Positions 6,383-6,682 of a stretch of DNA of 6,682 nt are shown in pieces. Both the position numbers and the translations under genes were made by a program. The notes under the pieces are model-generated. The model saw only the letters and a program-made list of their open reading frames with translations. It was not told where the DNA came from and did not search any database. The DNA is from Humimonas sp964465015 (GTDB lineage Bacteria > Gemmatimonadota > Gemmatimonadetes > Palauibacterales > Palauibacteraceae): contig CAYXHP010000100.1 in assembly GCA_964465015.1 (NCBI GenBank), forward strand, positions 1 to 6,682, written 5' to 3'. How positions within the stretch are numbered: position 1 is the stretch's first letter; the number at the start of each line of letters is the position of its first letter.

Positions 6383-6682
6383 TCAGGCGGAGTGAAGATC
6401 TGGCCGCGCTGCCTCCAACTCCAGGAACTCCACCGGCGCACCATTCTCCACGATGAAGGCGACTCGAACACCCGGCGACGGCGAGTTGGGCGGGATGACC
6501 ACCTCTCGTCCTTCGAGCGCCGCTTCCAGGTCCGGGACTTCGAACGCGACGTGGGAAACCGTACGAACCAGCTCGGGCAGCGGGCTCTCGGCGTCGAATC
6601 GCATCCATTCGACCCCGAACTCGCTCGCCTCGTATCCCGACACGTACATGCCCAGCTCCGGCAGGTGCGTCTCGTCTCCCCG
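6383..6682 (-). CDS. VOC family protein (glyoxalase/dioxygenase fold), 5' end outside window
   Basis: The frame is open from the right edge to TGA 6383, giving 99 residues. The family block HLPELGMYVSGYEASEFGVE (6-25) runs across the ATG at 6649 without a break, so that ATG is internal and the gene starts beyond the window. Next come RTVSHVAFEVPDLEAALEGR (40-59), VVIPPNSPSPGVRVAFIVEN (61-80) and GAPVEFLELE (81-90). His44 and a glutamate of VEFLE (85 or 88) occupy the positions that commonly bind metal in the second half of a VOC domain. Only about 20-30 residues, including the first HHxGIPT-type strand, should be missing from a protein of roughly 130. VOC members include glyoxalases, dioxygenases and epimerases, and nothing here decides the reaction. 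It is followed by reductase A after 73 bp, which suggests cotranscription. Confidence 0.85.
   Translation of the reverse strand, partial: RGDETHLPELGMYVSGYEASEFGVEWMRFDAESPLPELVRTVSHVAFEVPDLEAALEGREVVIPPNSPSPGVRVAFIVENGAPVEFLELEAARPDLHSA

Overview
The window is GC-rich bacterial DNA. Every gene I can support reads on the minus strand, so the transcription order runs from high to low coordinates. A long secreted Asp-box (BNR) propeller protein, small NTF2-like proteins, RibD/DHFR-type reductases and VOC proteins together suggest a soil-type bacterium such as an Acidobacteriota or Gemmatimonadota member. That placement is a guess from gene content; there is no rRNA, tRNA or phylogenetic marker.

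Layout in transcription order. (1) 6682-6383: the 3' part of a VOC (glyoxalase/dioxygenase-fold) protein, cut by the window edge. (2) 6309-5656: a DHFR/RibD-C-type reductase (A). (3) 5564-5079: a DUF4440/NTF2-like lipoprotein. (4) 4997-4020: a complete nitrilase with the Glu-Lys-Glu-Cys active-site residues and a CWEN motif. (5) 4013-3640: a stretch of gene remnants, namely the 3' half of a DUF4260 membrane protein and what looks like the first 13 codons of a second VOC protein. (6) 3639-3025: a second DHFR/RibD-C-type reductase (B). (7) 3011-2622: a SnoaL/NTF2-like protein that seems to lack its first helices. Two strong GC inverted repeats follow it (2634-2615 and 2599-2584). (8) 2361-1: the first 787 residues of a secreted Asp-box repeat protein of the sortilin/VPS10-like type, running off the left edge.

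The clearest structure above gene level is a repeated order. VOC, DHFR-family reductase, NTF2-like protein occurs once intact (6682-5079) and apparently once in decayed form (3760-2622), with the nitrilase and the DUF4260 remnant between. The two reductases are too different to be a recent tandem duplication. This may be a recurring accessory gene association or chance among common small families. The truncations around 2.6-4.0 kb indicate past recombination there. I saw no phage, IS, CRISPR or defence genes. The nitrilase would make a carboxylate and ammonia from an organic nitrile, but no neighbour ties it to a known pathway. Nothing here proves a new system.
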